Below, piece by piece: positions 26,750-35,470 of a DNA stretch of 64,000 bases (position 1 is the stretch's first letter; the number at the start of each line of letters is the position of its first letter). A program made the translations under genes and the position numbers. The stretch spans positions 6,221,501-6,285,500 of the forward strand of contig NZ_CP121668.1 in NCBI RefSeq assembly GCF_029714425.1. Direction: 5' to 3'. Source of the DNA: Bradyrhizobium sp. CB2312 (GTDB taxonomy: Bacteria > Pseudomonadota > Alphaproteobacteria > Rhizobiales > Xanthobacteraceae). The notes below the pieces were generated by a model. The model ran no database searches. It was not told the origin of the DNA and saw nothing but the letters and a program-made list of their open reading frames with translations.

Positions 26750-26972
26750 CCGCTTTGCTGTGCAAGCGGGTTGGCCTCACGCAGCTACAGCAGGCGTCGC
26801 GAGCGTCTTCGGCTTGCAAGCCGGAGCCCGTTAAGCCCGAGCCCGCCATGGACTTGGCCGACAGAAGCGAAGGTTCCAGGCGCGCTGTTGCGTTCGCGGC
26901 GATGCTGGTTTCGTGGGCAATCTGCCACGAAAAACGAGGCACGAGCCGCCGCGAAAACGGTGTGCTCCGAGT

Positions 26973-26996
26973 ACCGGTGACCAACCGGTCACCGGT
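26973..26996 (-). terminator. Hairpin after the outer-membrane barrel gene
   Basis: ACCGGTGACC-AACC-GGTCACCGGT is a perfect ten-pair stem, ten bases after the stop codon of the minus-strand gene at 27007. No T-run follows. It probably ends that transcript. Confidence 0.6.
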
Positions 26997-27006
26997 CTGG
27001 GGCCCG

Positions 27007-28110
27007 TCAGAACTTCACGGTCACGCCGGCATAAACCGTCTCTTCCGTACAGCTGTTGTTGCTGGAGCCCTTGAACAGACAGCTTGCGCTCCGATTGTGA
27101 TCGAGGCCGAATTTATTCTGCCAATAGCGGTAGGCAACCCAGAGATCGACGAAGTGGGCGTATCGCGGTCCCCACAATGCCTTGGCGGCATCGAACGTCA
27201 GTCGAATCGGTTCGGAGTTCAATGTCACGACGGTGGGCGCGCCGACGACCGGATTCTTCTCGTAGCCTTTCGGTCCCTGCCAGGCGGCGCGGCCGCTGAT
27301 CGACCAGAACTGCATGTTCTCGGGCAGGAAGCCCAGATCCATGTAGTAATTTGCCTCCACCGACCACGTCACATCGAAGCTCCGCTCGCCATCCGCGAGA
27401 CAGGTCGCGCCCGCGGCGGGGTACGGAACGCCCGCACCGAATAGGCCGCATTGGGCGAAAGCGTTGCGGCTCGAATATTCCCAATAGGCCAGCGGAGCCA
27501 CGTTGAAATAGCCCTTGTACGGGAGGTCGAACGCAAACTGGAGACCAGCGACGACCGCGCGCTTGGAGTTCGCAAGGAAGCTGTTCTCGGTGTTCGCATC
27601 CATGCCGACTTCGAATGAGATGTTGTGAAGCGGGCCGATCACGAACGCCTTGGTGTTGAATATGTCGTTCCACCCGAAGGTCGAACGAAACAGGCCGTAG
27701 ATTTCCGTCATTCCGGCGCAACTTGCCGGCAGGCCGGAGACGCTGCTCACGATCGCCCCGGACGCGTTCGTGAAACAAGGATTGGCGGGATCGTTGTGAT
27801 CCGATTTGAACATCGAAAGCGAAAGGAAGTTGGTGCCGTACGCCCATACGTCGAAGTGCGTGAACGCGTAGACTTGCTTCGCCGTCGTCCCGTTGACGGC
27901 TCCGTTCGGCTGGACGCTGAAGAGGCCAGGGTCCGTCGCCTTCGGCATCCACGCGTAGGTCAGCCGATCGTCTATCACGAGGAAGAAGGGAAGATCAGGC
28001 GTCTTCTTTATGGATTTGACCGCGAGGTCGCCCGCGCGGGCAAGGCAGCTTGACGCTGCGGCAATCAGCGTCAGAGCGGCGGCAGTGAAGAAGCGTCGAA
28101 GATCGAACAT
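27007..28110 (-). CDS. Outer-membrane beta-barrel protein, possibly Tsx-like channel
   Basis: Exported protein of 367 residues. A Sec signal (FFTAAALTLIAAASSCLARA) precedes a sequence of alternating amphipathic strands rich in aromatic residues (DDRLTYAWMPK, FHDVWAYG-like segments, FWSISGRAAWQG, VDLWVAYRYWQNKFGLD) and ends in Phe (VYAGVTVKF), the usual barrel-closing residue. Two pairs of Cys suggest surface-loop disulfides. Size and strand pattern are compatible with nucleoside-channel (Tsx) relatives, but I cannot assign it firmly. A LysR-type element stands 155 bp upstream, so it is probably the outer-membrane entry for the compound handled by the neighbours. Confidence 0.75.
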   Translation of the reverse strand: MFDLRRFFTAAALTLIAAASSCLARAGDLAVKSIKKTPDLPFFLVIDDRLTYAWMPKATDPGLFSVQPNGAVNGTTAKQVYAFTHFDVWAYGTNFLSLSMFKSDHNDPANPCFTNASGAIVSSVSGLPASCAGMTEIYGLFRSTFGWNDIFNTKAFVIGPLHNISFEVGMDANTENSFLANSKRAVVAGLQFAFDLPYKGYFNVAPLAYWEYSSRNAFAQCGLFGAGVPYPAAGATCLADGERSFDVTWSVEANYYMDLGFLPENMQFWSISGRAAWQGPKGYEKNPVVGAPTVVTLNSEPIRLTFDAAKALWGPRYAHFVDLWVAYRYWQNKFGLDHNRSASCLFKGSSNNSCTEETVYAGVTVKF

Positions 28111-28264
28111 TGAGTGTGCCCCTGATTTGACAAGCGGGTACTCGCAACCGTTCGCAACGAAGACTTATTCGTTACGGCTACAGCTCGAGCTCTTTACAAG
28201 GAGCCGCCCCCCAACGACTGCGTCCTCGCCCGAACTCAAGATGCAACAGGCAAGCTGTCGCCTA

Positions 28265-28306
28265 GAAGCATTTTGATTCGCGCAATGCGTTGCCTTTCGG
28301 ATCACG
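28265..28306 (-). promoter_or_regulatory. Bipartite LysR-type operator, copy B (outer-membrane barrel gene)
   Basis: Proximal half GAAGCATTTTGATTCG (28265-28280), eight-base spacer, distal GTTGCC-TTTCG-GATCAC (28289-28305), the weakest right arm of the four. It lies 155 bp upstream of the barrel gene with the proximal half toward that gene. Confidence 0.75.
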
Positions 28307-28443
28307 CACGATCGATGCGCGAACAGCGCCGATGTACGACGATGTTCGCGCGCGAGCGGCGTCCGGCGTGCCGCCGATTCTTGTTGGTGGTGATCCGAAG
28401 AAGCGACAGCGCGCATGACGCGGCGCCGCCTTGCAGGCCGAAG

Positions 28444-29028
28444 CTAGAATCGGCCCATGTCCCGCCGCAGCTTTGCAAGAAAGCGGTTGCGCTTGTTCGT
28501 GGTGGCGACATTCATGTGATAGAGCGCGTGATAGCTCACGCGCGCCTTGCCGCCGGTGAACCACGGCAGATAGCGCTTGATGATCTTGCGCGGCGGATCG
28601 GCCATGCCGATCGCCTGCCAGCGCGGCCGACCGTAAGTCGCAATGCCAGCGATGCGTTCGATGTGCCGCAACATCGGCCTCGCGCGGGCGGGATCGGACA
28701 GGTCGAGCGCGATGCCCGGACCGAACATGCGATCAAACCAGCCCTTGAGCATCGCGGGTGGCCCAAATGACCAGGTGGGAAACTGTACCATGAGCGCGTT
28801 CGCCGCCATCAGGCGCGCGGCATAAGCCTCGTTGTTGCGCCGGTTCAGCACCGGATCGTGGTAGTCGCGGCGAAGTTCGGCGCTCAGGACGGGATCAAAC
28901 CCCTCGGCGTAGAGATCGAGCAGGTCGACCGTGTGGCCGGCCCGGGCCAGCCCGGCGAGCGCTTCGCTGCGAATGGCCGCGTGAAAGCTGTCGGCGAGCG
29001 GATGGCAGTACACGTAAAGCACGTGCAT
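28444..29028 (-). CDS. Flavodoxin-fold NAD(P)H dehydrogenase (quinone), KefF/MdaB-like
   Basis: Cytoplasmic FMN or FAD oxidoreductase of 194 residues. The flavodoxin-like fold begins MHVLYVYCHPLADSFHAAI; LMVQFPTWSFGPPAMLKGWF with DRMFGPG is the quinone-reductase signature, and ATYGRPRW follows. Such enzymes reduce quinones or azo and nitro groups with NAD(P)H. It is last in a four-gene operon, three bases after the FAD oxidase. It could recycle a quinone product or feed electrons to the pathway; that is inference. Confidence 0.85.
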   Translation of the reverse strand: MHVLYVYCHPLADSFHAAIRSEALAGLARAGHTVDLLDLYAEGFDPVLSAELRRDYHDPVLNRRNNEAYAARLMAANALMVQFPTWSFGPPAMLKGWFDRMFGPGIALDLSDPARARPMLRHIERIAGIATYGRPRWQAIGMADPPRKIIKRYLPWFTGGKARVSYHALYHMNVATTNKRNRFLAKLRRDMGRF

Positions 29029-29031
29029 CGC

Positions 29032-30387
29032 TCATCGCCTCTTGCTGACAAAGCTCCGCATTTTCCCAGGATTGAGCAGGCCATGCGGATCGGCCTCGTG
29101 CTTGAAGCCGAGCTGATCCGCATCGGCGCGCTTGTACCGGCTGCCGTCCTCGACGGTGAAGACATGCGGGTTGGCAATGAAGACACCGCGCTCCTCATGC
29201 AGCCGCATGATCTCGTTCAGGCGATCCGCATTGGTGTAGCGGATCACCGGCAGGCTGCTGCAGGTGACACGTCCGCCGAAGCGGATGAACTCGAGGTGCT
29301 GCAGCACCTCGTCCGGAAACAGCTCCCGCATCTCGGCAACCTTCTCCAGGACCCGATCATGCGGATAGAGACACTGCAGGTAGGTTACGGAACGATCGCT
29401 CTTCAGCACCTGGAGCGTGGTGTGGTTCCAGCAATATTCGTAGAGCGGGACCCGGCTGGGACTCTCGTCCGTCGGTATCTCGAGCGTGATCGTGCCGCGG
29501 CCGCCGAGCAGCGATTTGAAGCTATCGAGAGAGGGCTCGGCGATCATCGCCAGGAGCACGCTCTTTCCGTCGGGACAGGAGGGCTTCAGCGCCCCGAAAT
29601 AGGACGGCAGCGGCCAGGTGATCGGCGAGAGCACCTTCTTCACGATCCCGTCGGCCAGGGCCGCCTCATAGCCGAATGCCGCTGCCTCGATGAAATCGTC
29701 GAAGGCCACCACGACGTCGATCCATTTCCATGCTGGCGCGAGCGGCATCTCGAGCGCCGTAATGATGCCGGTCGTGCCATAGGCGCGGTTGACCTTCTGC
29801 GCCGCATCGCCGCGCAATTCGATGATGCGCGGCTCCTCCTCGACCGTGACGACGCGCGCGGCCAGGATGTTCCCGGGATCCCGCAGGCCGCCATAGGTGA
29901 TGGAGCCGATACCACCCGACCCGCCTGCGACGAAGCCGCCAATCGTCGCCATGCGCTTCGTGGACGGATGCATCCGCAGCTCCCACCCCTGCGCCTGCGC
30001 AGCCGCATCGAGCGTGTGCATCTTGGCGCCGGCACCGACGCGCATCGCGCCCGGCCTGATCCACTCGATGCTTTCGAGCCCCGAGATATCCAGCAGCACC
30101 CCGCCCACGAGCGGCACGGCCTGCCCATAATTGCCGGTACCGCCGCCGCGCACGGTGATCGGCATGCGATGGCGCGCGCAGGCGGACGCAATTCGGATCA
30201 CGTCCTGCTCGTCGCGCGGCAACACGATCACATCGGCCGACTTGCCGTCAAGCTGTGCATCGAGGATGGGGCTATACCAGAAGAAGTCGCGCGAGCGCCG
30301 GCGCACGACTTTCTCTTCGGTCACCACAGGAATATCGCCGAGATCGGCCACCAGCCGGTCCAGCGCATAAGCTGCGAGATCAGTCAC
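29032..30387 (-). CDS. FAD-linked oxidase (PCMH/GlcD-type)
   Basis: Flavoprotein oxidase or dehydrogenase of 451 residues. The FAD-binding PCMH domain has ADVIVLPRDEQDVIRIASAC, PITVRGGGTGNYGQAVPL and GGFVAGGSGGIGSITYGG; the C-terminal substrate domain ends DPHGLLNPGKM, as in glycolate oxidase GlcD and vanillyl-alcohol-oxidase relatives. I chose GTG 30387, which overlaps the stop of the upstream hydrolase (GTGA); upstream residues in frame have no homology. Substrate is probably a hydroxy acid, alcohol or amine intermediate. Confidence 0.88.
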   Translation of the reverse strand: MTDLAAYALDRLVADLGDIPVVTEEKVVRRRSRDFFWYSPILDAQLDGKSADVIVLPRDEQDVIRIASACARHRMPITVRGGGTGNYGQAVPLVGGVLLDISGLESIEWIRPGAMRVGAGAKMHTLDAAAQAQGWELRMHPSTKRMATIGGFVAGGSGGIGSITYGGLRDPGNILAARVVTVEEEPRIIELRGDAAQKVNRAYGTTGIITALEMPLAPAWKWIDVVVAFDDFIEAAAFGYEAALADGIVKKVLSPITWPLPSYFGALKPSCPDGKSVLLAMIAEPSLDSFKSLLGGRGTITLEIPTDESPSRVPLYEYCWNHTTLQVLKSDRSVTYLQCLYPHDRVLEKVAEMRELFPDEVLQHLEFIRFGGRVTCSSLPVIRYTNADRLNEIMRLHEERGVFIANPHVFTVEDGSRYKRADADQLGFKHEADPHGLLNPGKMRSFVSKRR

Positions 30388-31208
30388 GGTTGGCCATCCT
30401 TCGATGCACGATGCACGAGTTCTGCTGCGATCGCTTCTGACCCGACGACGAAGCCGAAGCACTGGTTGACGTTGTAGATGGTTGCGGCCATGCAATAGTC
30501 GGGTGACGTCGTGGCCACGCAGTCCTCGAGGAGCAGGCAGTCGTAGCCGCGAAAGTTCGCGTCCTGCAGCGTGCAGAGCACGCACTGGTCGGCATTAACC
30601 CCCGCGAACATCAAGGTGTTCACGCCGAGATTGCGAAGAATGCTGTCGAGCTCGGTATCCTGGAAGCCCGACATCCGGTACTTGGCGACGTGGATGTCCG
30701 TTGGCTCGATCGGAAGCTCATCGACGATGGCCGCCGACCAGCTGCCCCGCTCCAGCACTTTCGCACCCGAGCCCGGCAGCGCGTCGCCGAGGCCGACACC
30801 GGCGCCGCTTGGATTGTACACATGCAGCAGCGACGGGCTGAGATTGAGTCGGTCGGGCCGGTTGCCCCAATTGAGCCAGATGATCGGCACGTCGCAGCCG
30901 CGCAGCAGCGGCAGCAATCGCCGCAACGGTGCGATCGGGCGCCGCGCCGGCGCGACGTCCACGCCGATATGCGCCAGCCAGCCTTTAGGGTGACAAAAGT
31001 CGTTCTGCATATCGACGATGACGAGCGCGGTGCGCGCGAGGTCGAAGGTGACGAGCTTGCCCTGGGCCTGGACCGTCGCCGGTCGCGGCGGGACCGGCTG
31101 GCGCACCAGATTGGCTCGCCCCTCGGCGACCATCCAGCAGTTCGCACGGCTCGAGCCGAGCGGTAGCAGGCCTTCGTTCACGGCGGGATCGGATGATGTG
31201 ACGTCCAT
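30384..31208 (-). CDS. Isochorismatase-like cysteine hydrolase
   Basis: Amidase-type hydrolase of 274 residues. The catalytic triad is visible: Asp in ALVIVDMQNDFCHP, Lys in HVAKYRMSGFQ and Cys in AGVNADQCVLCTLQDA. The closest functional relatives in this fold are nicotinamidase, N-carbamoylsarcosine amidase, biuret hydrolase and RutB-type ureidoacrylate hydrolase, all acting on amide or carbamoyl nitrogen. An N-terminal extension of about 50 residues precedes the domain. It is second in the operon, three bases after the cupin gene. Confidence 0.88.
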   Translation of the reverse strand: MDVTSSDPAVNEGLLPLGSSRANCWMVAEGRANLVRQPVPPRPATVQAQGKLVTFDLARTALVIVDMQNDFCHPKGWLAHIGVDVAPARRPIAPLRRLLPLLRGCDVPIIWLNWGNRPDRLNLSPSLLHVYNPSGAGVGLGDALPGSGAKVLERGSWSAAIVDELPIEPTDIHVAKYRMSGFQDTELDSILRNLGVNTLMFAGVNADQCVLCTLQDANFRGYDCLLLEDCVATTSPDYCMAATIYNVNQCFGFVVGSEAIAAELVHRASKDGQP

Positions 31209-31211
31209 CGA

Positions 31212-31631
31212 TCAGAGCCCTTGCAGGACGCGCATGTCCTCGGCGTCGAGCGCGACGGGCTCACCACTGCGGATCAGCTCGGAAAAGCCTTCGTTGGGCG
31301 TCATCACGGTGAGCGTGTAGAGCTTGCCCGGCCCCGTGTTCTCGATGACGTGCTCGGAGCCCGGGTGCAGCAGAAGCGAGTCGCCCTTCTTGATCGGCAG
31401 GGTCTTGCCGTCGCAGCGCGCGACACCGACTCCATGCAGCACGTGAAAGAATTCGTGCGCAGCGGCGTGCTCGTTGGGTGGCGTCGCCCCGCCAGGCTGA
31501 AAGATCTCGATGACGAAGATGCTGCCAATCCGGTCCGTCACCTGATCGAACAGGACGGCGAAATAGTTGGTGTCCTTCGGCGCGATGCGGAAAGCTTTCG
31601 CATGCGTGAGATCGGCGACGCTGAACGACAT
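31212..31631 (-). CDS. Cupin-domain protein
   Basis: Single-domain cupin of 139 residues. Metal-ligand motif 1 is HAAAHEFFHVLHGVG and motif 2 LLLHPGSEHVIENTGPGKLY. It may be a small dioxygenase or isomerase, or a binding protein; nothing in the sequence decides. It is the first gene of the minus-strand operon and divergent from the LysR gene, with operator copy C between. Confidence 0.82.
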   Translation of the reverse strand: MSFSVADLTHAKAFRIAPKDTNYFAVLFDQVTDRIGSIFVIEIFQPGGATPPNEHAAAHEFFHVLHGVGVARCDGKTLPIKKGDSLLLHPGSEHVIENTGPGKLYTLTVMTPNEGFSELIRSGEPVALDAEDMRVLQGL

Positions 31632-31695
31632 GGGATCAATTCCTTGGACGGTGCACTCTCGTCATGACGGATGTCGCATGACAACGCATCGCCTC

Positions 31696-31737
31696 AAAGC
31701 GCTTTAATTCGACAGACCTGTTGCCTTTTCGGCAACG
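31696..31737. promoter_or_regulatory. Bipartite LysR-type operator, copy C (cupin operon / lysR)
   Basis: Proximal half AAAGCGCTTTAATTCG (31696-31711), eight-base spacer, distal dyad GTTGCC-TTTTC-GGCAAC (31720-31736) with T-N11-A. It sits in the divergent gap, 65 bp from the cupin start and 39 bp from the LysR start, the classical place for a LysR activator that also represses itself. Confidence 0.88.
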
Positions 31738-31775
31738 AGCCACCATCCTGCGGAAAATTGATCGGGGCCCGAACC

Positions 31776-32678
31776 ATGCTTCACAGCCGGCTGTTGAACT
31801 ACATTGACGAGGTTGCCCGCACCGGCTCGATCCGCAAAGCGGCGGACCGTCTCAATGTCGCAGCGTCGGCAATCAGCCGACAGATTCTCGCGCTCGAAAC
31901 GCAATTGGGAACGCCGATCTTCCAGCGTCTTCCGAAGAAGCTGATCCTGACCGCCGCGGGAGAGGTCTTGATCGGACATGTCCGCCAGACGCTCAAGGAG
32001 CTGACCCGCACCCAAGTCAAGATCGAGGAATTGAAGGGCCTACGACGCGGCGAAATCACACTGGCGATGATGAGCGGCCTTGCCTCCAACCTCGTCCCGA
32101 ACAAGGTGAAGGAATTTCGAGCGGCCAATCCGCGCGTCAAGCTCAACCTGACGCTCTTCAATACCGGGGCGGAAATTCAGGTTGCGGTCACGAGCGGCGA
32201 GTCCGATCTTGGTATCGGGTTCGATTTCGGCAAGGACAGCAATCTGAAGGTCCTTGCGCGTGCCGTCGGCCGGCTCGGCGCGGTCATGACCCCCAATCAT
32301 CCATTGGCAAAGCGAAGCAACGTCCGCCTCAGCGATTGCGTCGACTACCCGCTCGTCATCGCCGACAGCACGAGTGCGATCCGGCCTTATCTGGAGGCGG
32401 CTTTCGGACGGGTCGCGATCGACCTGCAGCCGGCGATCGAGACCAATTCGATCGAAATCATGCGACACGCCGTCATCCTGAACGATGGCATCACCTTCCT
32501 GACCCCCTTCGACGTGGAATCCGAGCGGCGAGCCGGCCGGCTGACCTACGTTCCCGCTCGCGAACTCGCGCAGGACGCGCAGGCGCTGATGCTGATCGGG
32601 CATGTCCGGGGCACCAGCGCGATCGCGAGCGTGCTTGCGGAGATGCTGAAGGCAATGATCCGCGAGGTCGCCAGCTGA
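31776..32678 (+). CDS. LysR-family transcriptional regulator of the catabolic cluster
   Basis: DNA-binding regulator of 300 residues. The N-terminal winged helix-turn-helix is complete (LNYIDEVARTGSIRKAADRL, NVAASAISRQILALETQLG, FQRLPKKLILTAAGEVL), followed by the two-lobe effector domain (about 90-295). It is divergent from the cupin operon. ATG 31776 follows from the conserved start. The same 42-bp element occurs in front of its own gene and three other units, so I infer it is the common regulator of 21.5-35.4 kb. Confidence 0.93.
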   Translation: MLHSRLLNYIDEVARTGSIRKAADRLNVAASAISRQILALETQLGTPIFQRLPKKLILTAAGEVLIGHVRQTLKELTRTQVKIEELKGLRRGEITLAMMSGLASNLVPNKVKEFRAANPRVKLNLTLFNTGAEIQVAVTSGESDLGIGFDFGKDSNLKVLARAVGRLGAVMTPNHPLAKRSNVRLSDCVDYPLVIADSTSAIRPYLEAAFGRVAIDLQPAIETNSIEIMRHAVILNDGITFLTPFDVESERRAGRLTYVPARELAQDAQALMLIGHVRGTSAIASVLAEMLKAMIREVAS

Positions 32679-32721
32679 ACCGGAAGACAGCAGCGACGAT
32701 CGTCACGGCCCGCCTGGACCG

Positions 32722-32763
32722 CGTTGCCAAAAGGGCAACACAAGAGACGAAATTAAGCACTTT
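32722..32763 (+). promoter_or_regulatory. Bipartite LysR-type operator, copy D (creatininase-like / CocE-like pair)
   Basis: Read on the minus strand: proximal half AAAGTGCTTAATTTCG, eight-base spacer, distal dyad GTTGCC-CTTTT-GGCAAC (32723-32739). The element is inverted relative to copies A-C, as its target lies on the other strand, and its proximal half is 94 bp from the creatininase-like ATG. Confidence 0.85.
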
Positions 32764-32856
32764 TCATGCTTCCGCGGATGTCCAACAATGATTGGCAGGC
32801 CGCTGGGCGATGAAGCCTTGCCGGCATGTCCGCCAGTTCGAGCCAAGGCAACCGAG

Positions 32857-33663
32857 ATGAAACTGAAGTCGCATTGGTGGTGGGACCTGTCGGCCGAGGA
32901 TTTCCGTCGGCTCGATATGAGCAGGATCGTCGCCGTGCTGCCGGTCGGCGCTGTCGAGCAGCACGGGCCGCATCTGCCGGTCCGCGTCGATACGGCGATC
33001 GTCGAAGGTATCATCCAGAGCGCAGTCGCGCAGATGGCCGACGATTTTCCGGCCCTGATCCTGCCAACGATGTCGATCGGCAAGTCGAATGAGCATTCGG
33101 CTTTCCTCGGCACGCTGACGCTCTCGGCGGAAACCTTGGGGCGCGTCTGGTACGAGGTCTGCGAGAGCGTTCACCGGGCCGGGGTGCGCAAGGTTCTCTT
33201 CGTCAACTCCCATGGCGGCCAGCCGCAAGTCATGGAGATCGTCTGCCGCGAGCTCCGCGTCAGGCTGGGCATGCTGGCCGTCTCCTCGCAATGGTCGCGA
33301 TTCACGGATCTGTCGGACCTTTTCAGTGCGGCCGAGCGCAAGCACGGAATCCACGCCGGAGAAATCGAGACCAGCGTGATGCGCCATCTGCATCCCGAAC
33401 TCGTCGACATGGCGCTGGCAGAGAATTTCAGGGCGCTGTCCCAGACCTTGGAGACGGAATGCGAGATCCTCATGCCGGAAGGCCCGGTTGGATTCGGCTG
33501 GCAGATGCAGGACATCAACCCGAAGGGCGCCTGCGGCAACGCCGCGCTCGCGGATACCGAGCGCGGCCGTACGGCGGTCGAACGCGCGGCCAGCCGCCTG
33601 ATCAAGCTGATCACGGAGGTCGAGCAGTATCCGATGTCACGGATCAGATCGGCAACGAACTAG
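32857..33663 (+). CDS. Creatininase-family amidohydrolase
   Basis: Metal-dependent amide hydrolase of 268 residues. Metal ligands of the family are seen in VLPVGAVEQHGPHLPVRVDT (Glu, His, Asp), FVNSHGGQPQ and HGIHAGEIETS (His, Glu). Family members open cyclic amides such as creatinine or act on formamidopyrimidines (for example MftE and ArfB); the reaction here is unknown. ATG 32857 is preceded by AAGG. It is followed after 71 bp by the CocE-like gene. Operator D lies upstream. Confidence 0.88.
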   Translation: MKLKSHWWWDLSAEDFRRLDMSRIVAVLPVGAVEQHGPHLPVRVDTAIVEGIIQSAVAQMADDFPALILPTMSIGKSNEHSAFLGTLTLSAETLGRVWYEVCESVHRAGVRKVLFVNSHGGQPQVMEIVCRELRVRLGMLAVSSQWSRFTDLSDLFSAAERKHGIHAGEIETSVMRHLHPELVDMALAENFRALSQTLETECEILMPEGPVGFGWQMQDINPKGACGNAALADTERGRTAVERAASRLIKLITEVEQYPMSRIRSATN

Positions 33664-33734
33664 CCGACCCCGTAGTCGGGATTTTCGACACGCCGCGCCT
33701 TTAAGCGCATGAATTCACGATGAAGCTTCCGTAG

Positions 33735-35405
33735 ATGTCAGCAAAATCACCCCGACTGCCCGTCCTACCCCCGCAAATTGAGACCATGACGCTGAAGGAC
33801 GGCACGCGGCTCGATGCCGACGTGTACCGTCCCGCAGCGCCAGGCCCCTATCCGGTTCTGCTTCAGCGCCAGGCCTATAGCCGGCGCATCGCATGCAGCA
33901 TCTGCTACGCGCATCCTTCCTGGTACGCCTCCCATGGCTATATCGTCGTGGTTCAGGACGTCAGAGGACGCGGCACATCGGAAGGGACATTCCGCCCCGG
34001 CGAAACCGAGATCGAGGACGGCGCGGAGGCAGTCGAATGGGCGGCACGTCTCGATGGTGCGAACGGCGACGTCGGGATGTATGGCTTTTCGTATCAAGCT
34101 TACAACCAGCTGCTCGCCGCGGCGGGAGACTGCCCATCGCTGAAGGCCCTCGCGCCGGCGATGGGACCGTGGAATCCGGCGCATTGGGCTTACGAGAACG
34201 GCGCCCTGCAGATGAAGCACATGATCGGCTGGGGCATCCAGATCACTGCAGAGGCGGCGCGAAGGGCGGGCGTTGACGAGGCCTTCAGTGCCTTGCAAGC
34301 CGCCGGGGCCAACCTGCCGCTCAGCGGCCCGATCGCGGCGATGCCACAGCTGCTACAAAAATATCGGCACTATTCGCATGTCATGGATTGGCTCGAAACG
34401 CCCCCCGATTCTCCGTACTGGGAGAGCATTTCGCCTGCGACACACCTCGACGCCATTCGTGCCCGCCGTTTGCCGATGCTGTTCGTCGGTGGCTGGTTCG
34501 ACCCTTTCCTGCCAGCCACGATTGAGTCCTTCCGGGCGGTCGCAAGCAGCTCCGATGACACCAGGCTCATCGTCGGACCCTGGATCCATTTTCCGTGGAC
34601 GCGGAAAGTGGGCTCGGTCGACTTCGGGTCGGAGGCGGACCGCAATGTCGACAACGATCACATCCGCTTCTTTGACCGTATCCTCAAGGGTTCGTCGAGC
34701 CGGGCTGATAACCGACGGATCGAGTTGTTCGATATGGGGTTGAAAAAATGGCGGCAATATCAGGATCTGCCGGCAAACTCGCAGGAATTATTCCTCGGTG
34801 GCACGGCTCGAGCATCGCTGGATGCTCAGGACGGCACTCTCGGTCTTCGGCGGGGCCCGGAGGTAGATGTCGAGCACATCGTGCACGATCCCTGGCGACC
34901 CGCGCCTACTGTCGGCGGCTACTATGGCGCTCCGACGGGGCCAGTCGACCGCCGGGTCGCCGATGAACGCGGCGACGTCTTGACCTTCGCGACGGAAGCG
35001 CTTGCGGACGCCATCGAGGTGGTCGGCGAACCCGAGGTCGAACTCGAGCTGAGTTGCGACCGTCCGAGTTTCGATCTTTGCTGCATCCTTTCACTCGTCA
35101 CCTCTGACGAAAGGGTTCTCCAGATCTCGAGCGGATATGCGCACTACCGCGCGGCGACGGCAGGCCGATACAAGCTGAAGCTGGCTACCACGTGCGCGAC
35201 GCTCAAGAAGGGTGAGCGACTCCGCCTCTCCGTCGCGGGGGCCGATTATCCGGCCTATCCCGTCAATCCGGGAACGGGCGAAGATCCGGCGAGCACGCCA
35301 AAGACGCATGCCCTGGTGACCACAATTGCGGTCTGGCACGGTCCGTCCCGAGCATCACTGCTCTGGCTGCCCGTCGAGCCCGGCTCGGAGATCAGGCAAG
35401 GCTAG
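33735..35405 (+). CDS. CocE/NonD-family (X-Pro dipeptidyl-peptidase-like) hydrolase
   Basis: Alpha/beta hydrolase of 556 residues. The N-terminal catalytic domain contains VVVQDVRGRGTSEGTF, the nucleophile Ser in VGMYGFSYQAYNQ, Asp in FVGGWFDPFLPA and His in IVGPWIHFPW; a C-terminal jelly-roll domain (about 340-550) completes the CocE architecture. There is no signal peptide, so it is cytoplasmic. Relatives hydrolyse cocaine-type esters, cephalosporin esters or glutaryl amides. Together with the creatininase-like enzyme it would cleave ester or amide bonds in the pathway. Confidence 0.9.
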   Translation: MSAKSPRLPVLPPQIETMTLKDGTRLDADVYRPAAPGPYPVLLQRQAYSRRIACSICYAHPSWYASHGYIVVVQDVRGRGTSEGTFRPGETEIEDGAEAVEWAARLDGANGDVGMYGFSYQAYNQLLAAAGDCPSLKALAPAMGPWNPAHWAYENGALQMKHMIGWGIQITAEAARRAGVDEAFSALQAAGANLPLSGPIAAMPQLLQKYRHYSHVMDWLETPPDSPYWESISPATHLDAIRARRLPMLFVGGWFDPFLPATIESFRAVASSSDDTRLIVGPWIHFPWTRKVGSVDFGSEADRNVDNDHIRFFDRILKGSSSRADNRRIELFDMGLKKWRQYQDLPANSQELFLGGTARASLDAQDGTLGLRRGPEVDVEHIVHDPWRPAPTVGGYYGAPTGPVDRRVADERGDVLTFATEALADAIEVVGEPEVELELSCDRPSFDLCCILSLVTSDERVLQISSGYAHYRAATAGRYKLKLATTCATLKKGERLRLSVAGADYPAYPVNPGTGEDPASTPKTHALVTTIAVWHGPSRASLLWLPVEPGSEIRQG

Positions 35406-35470
35406 CTGCAGCCGTCGGCACGCCTGCGAAAAATCGCGGCATGAGACGTTTCGCGCGCAAACTGAAAAAC

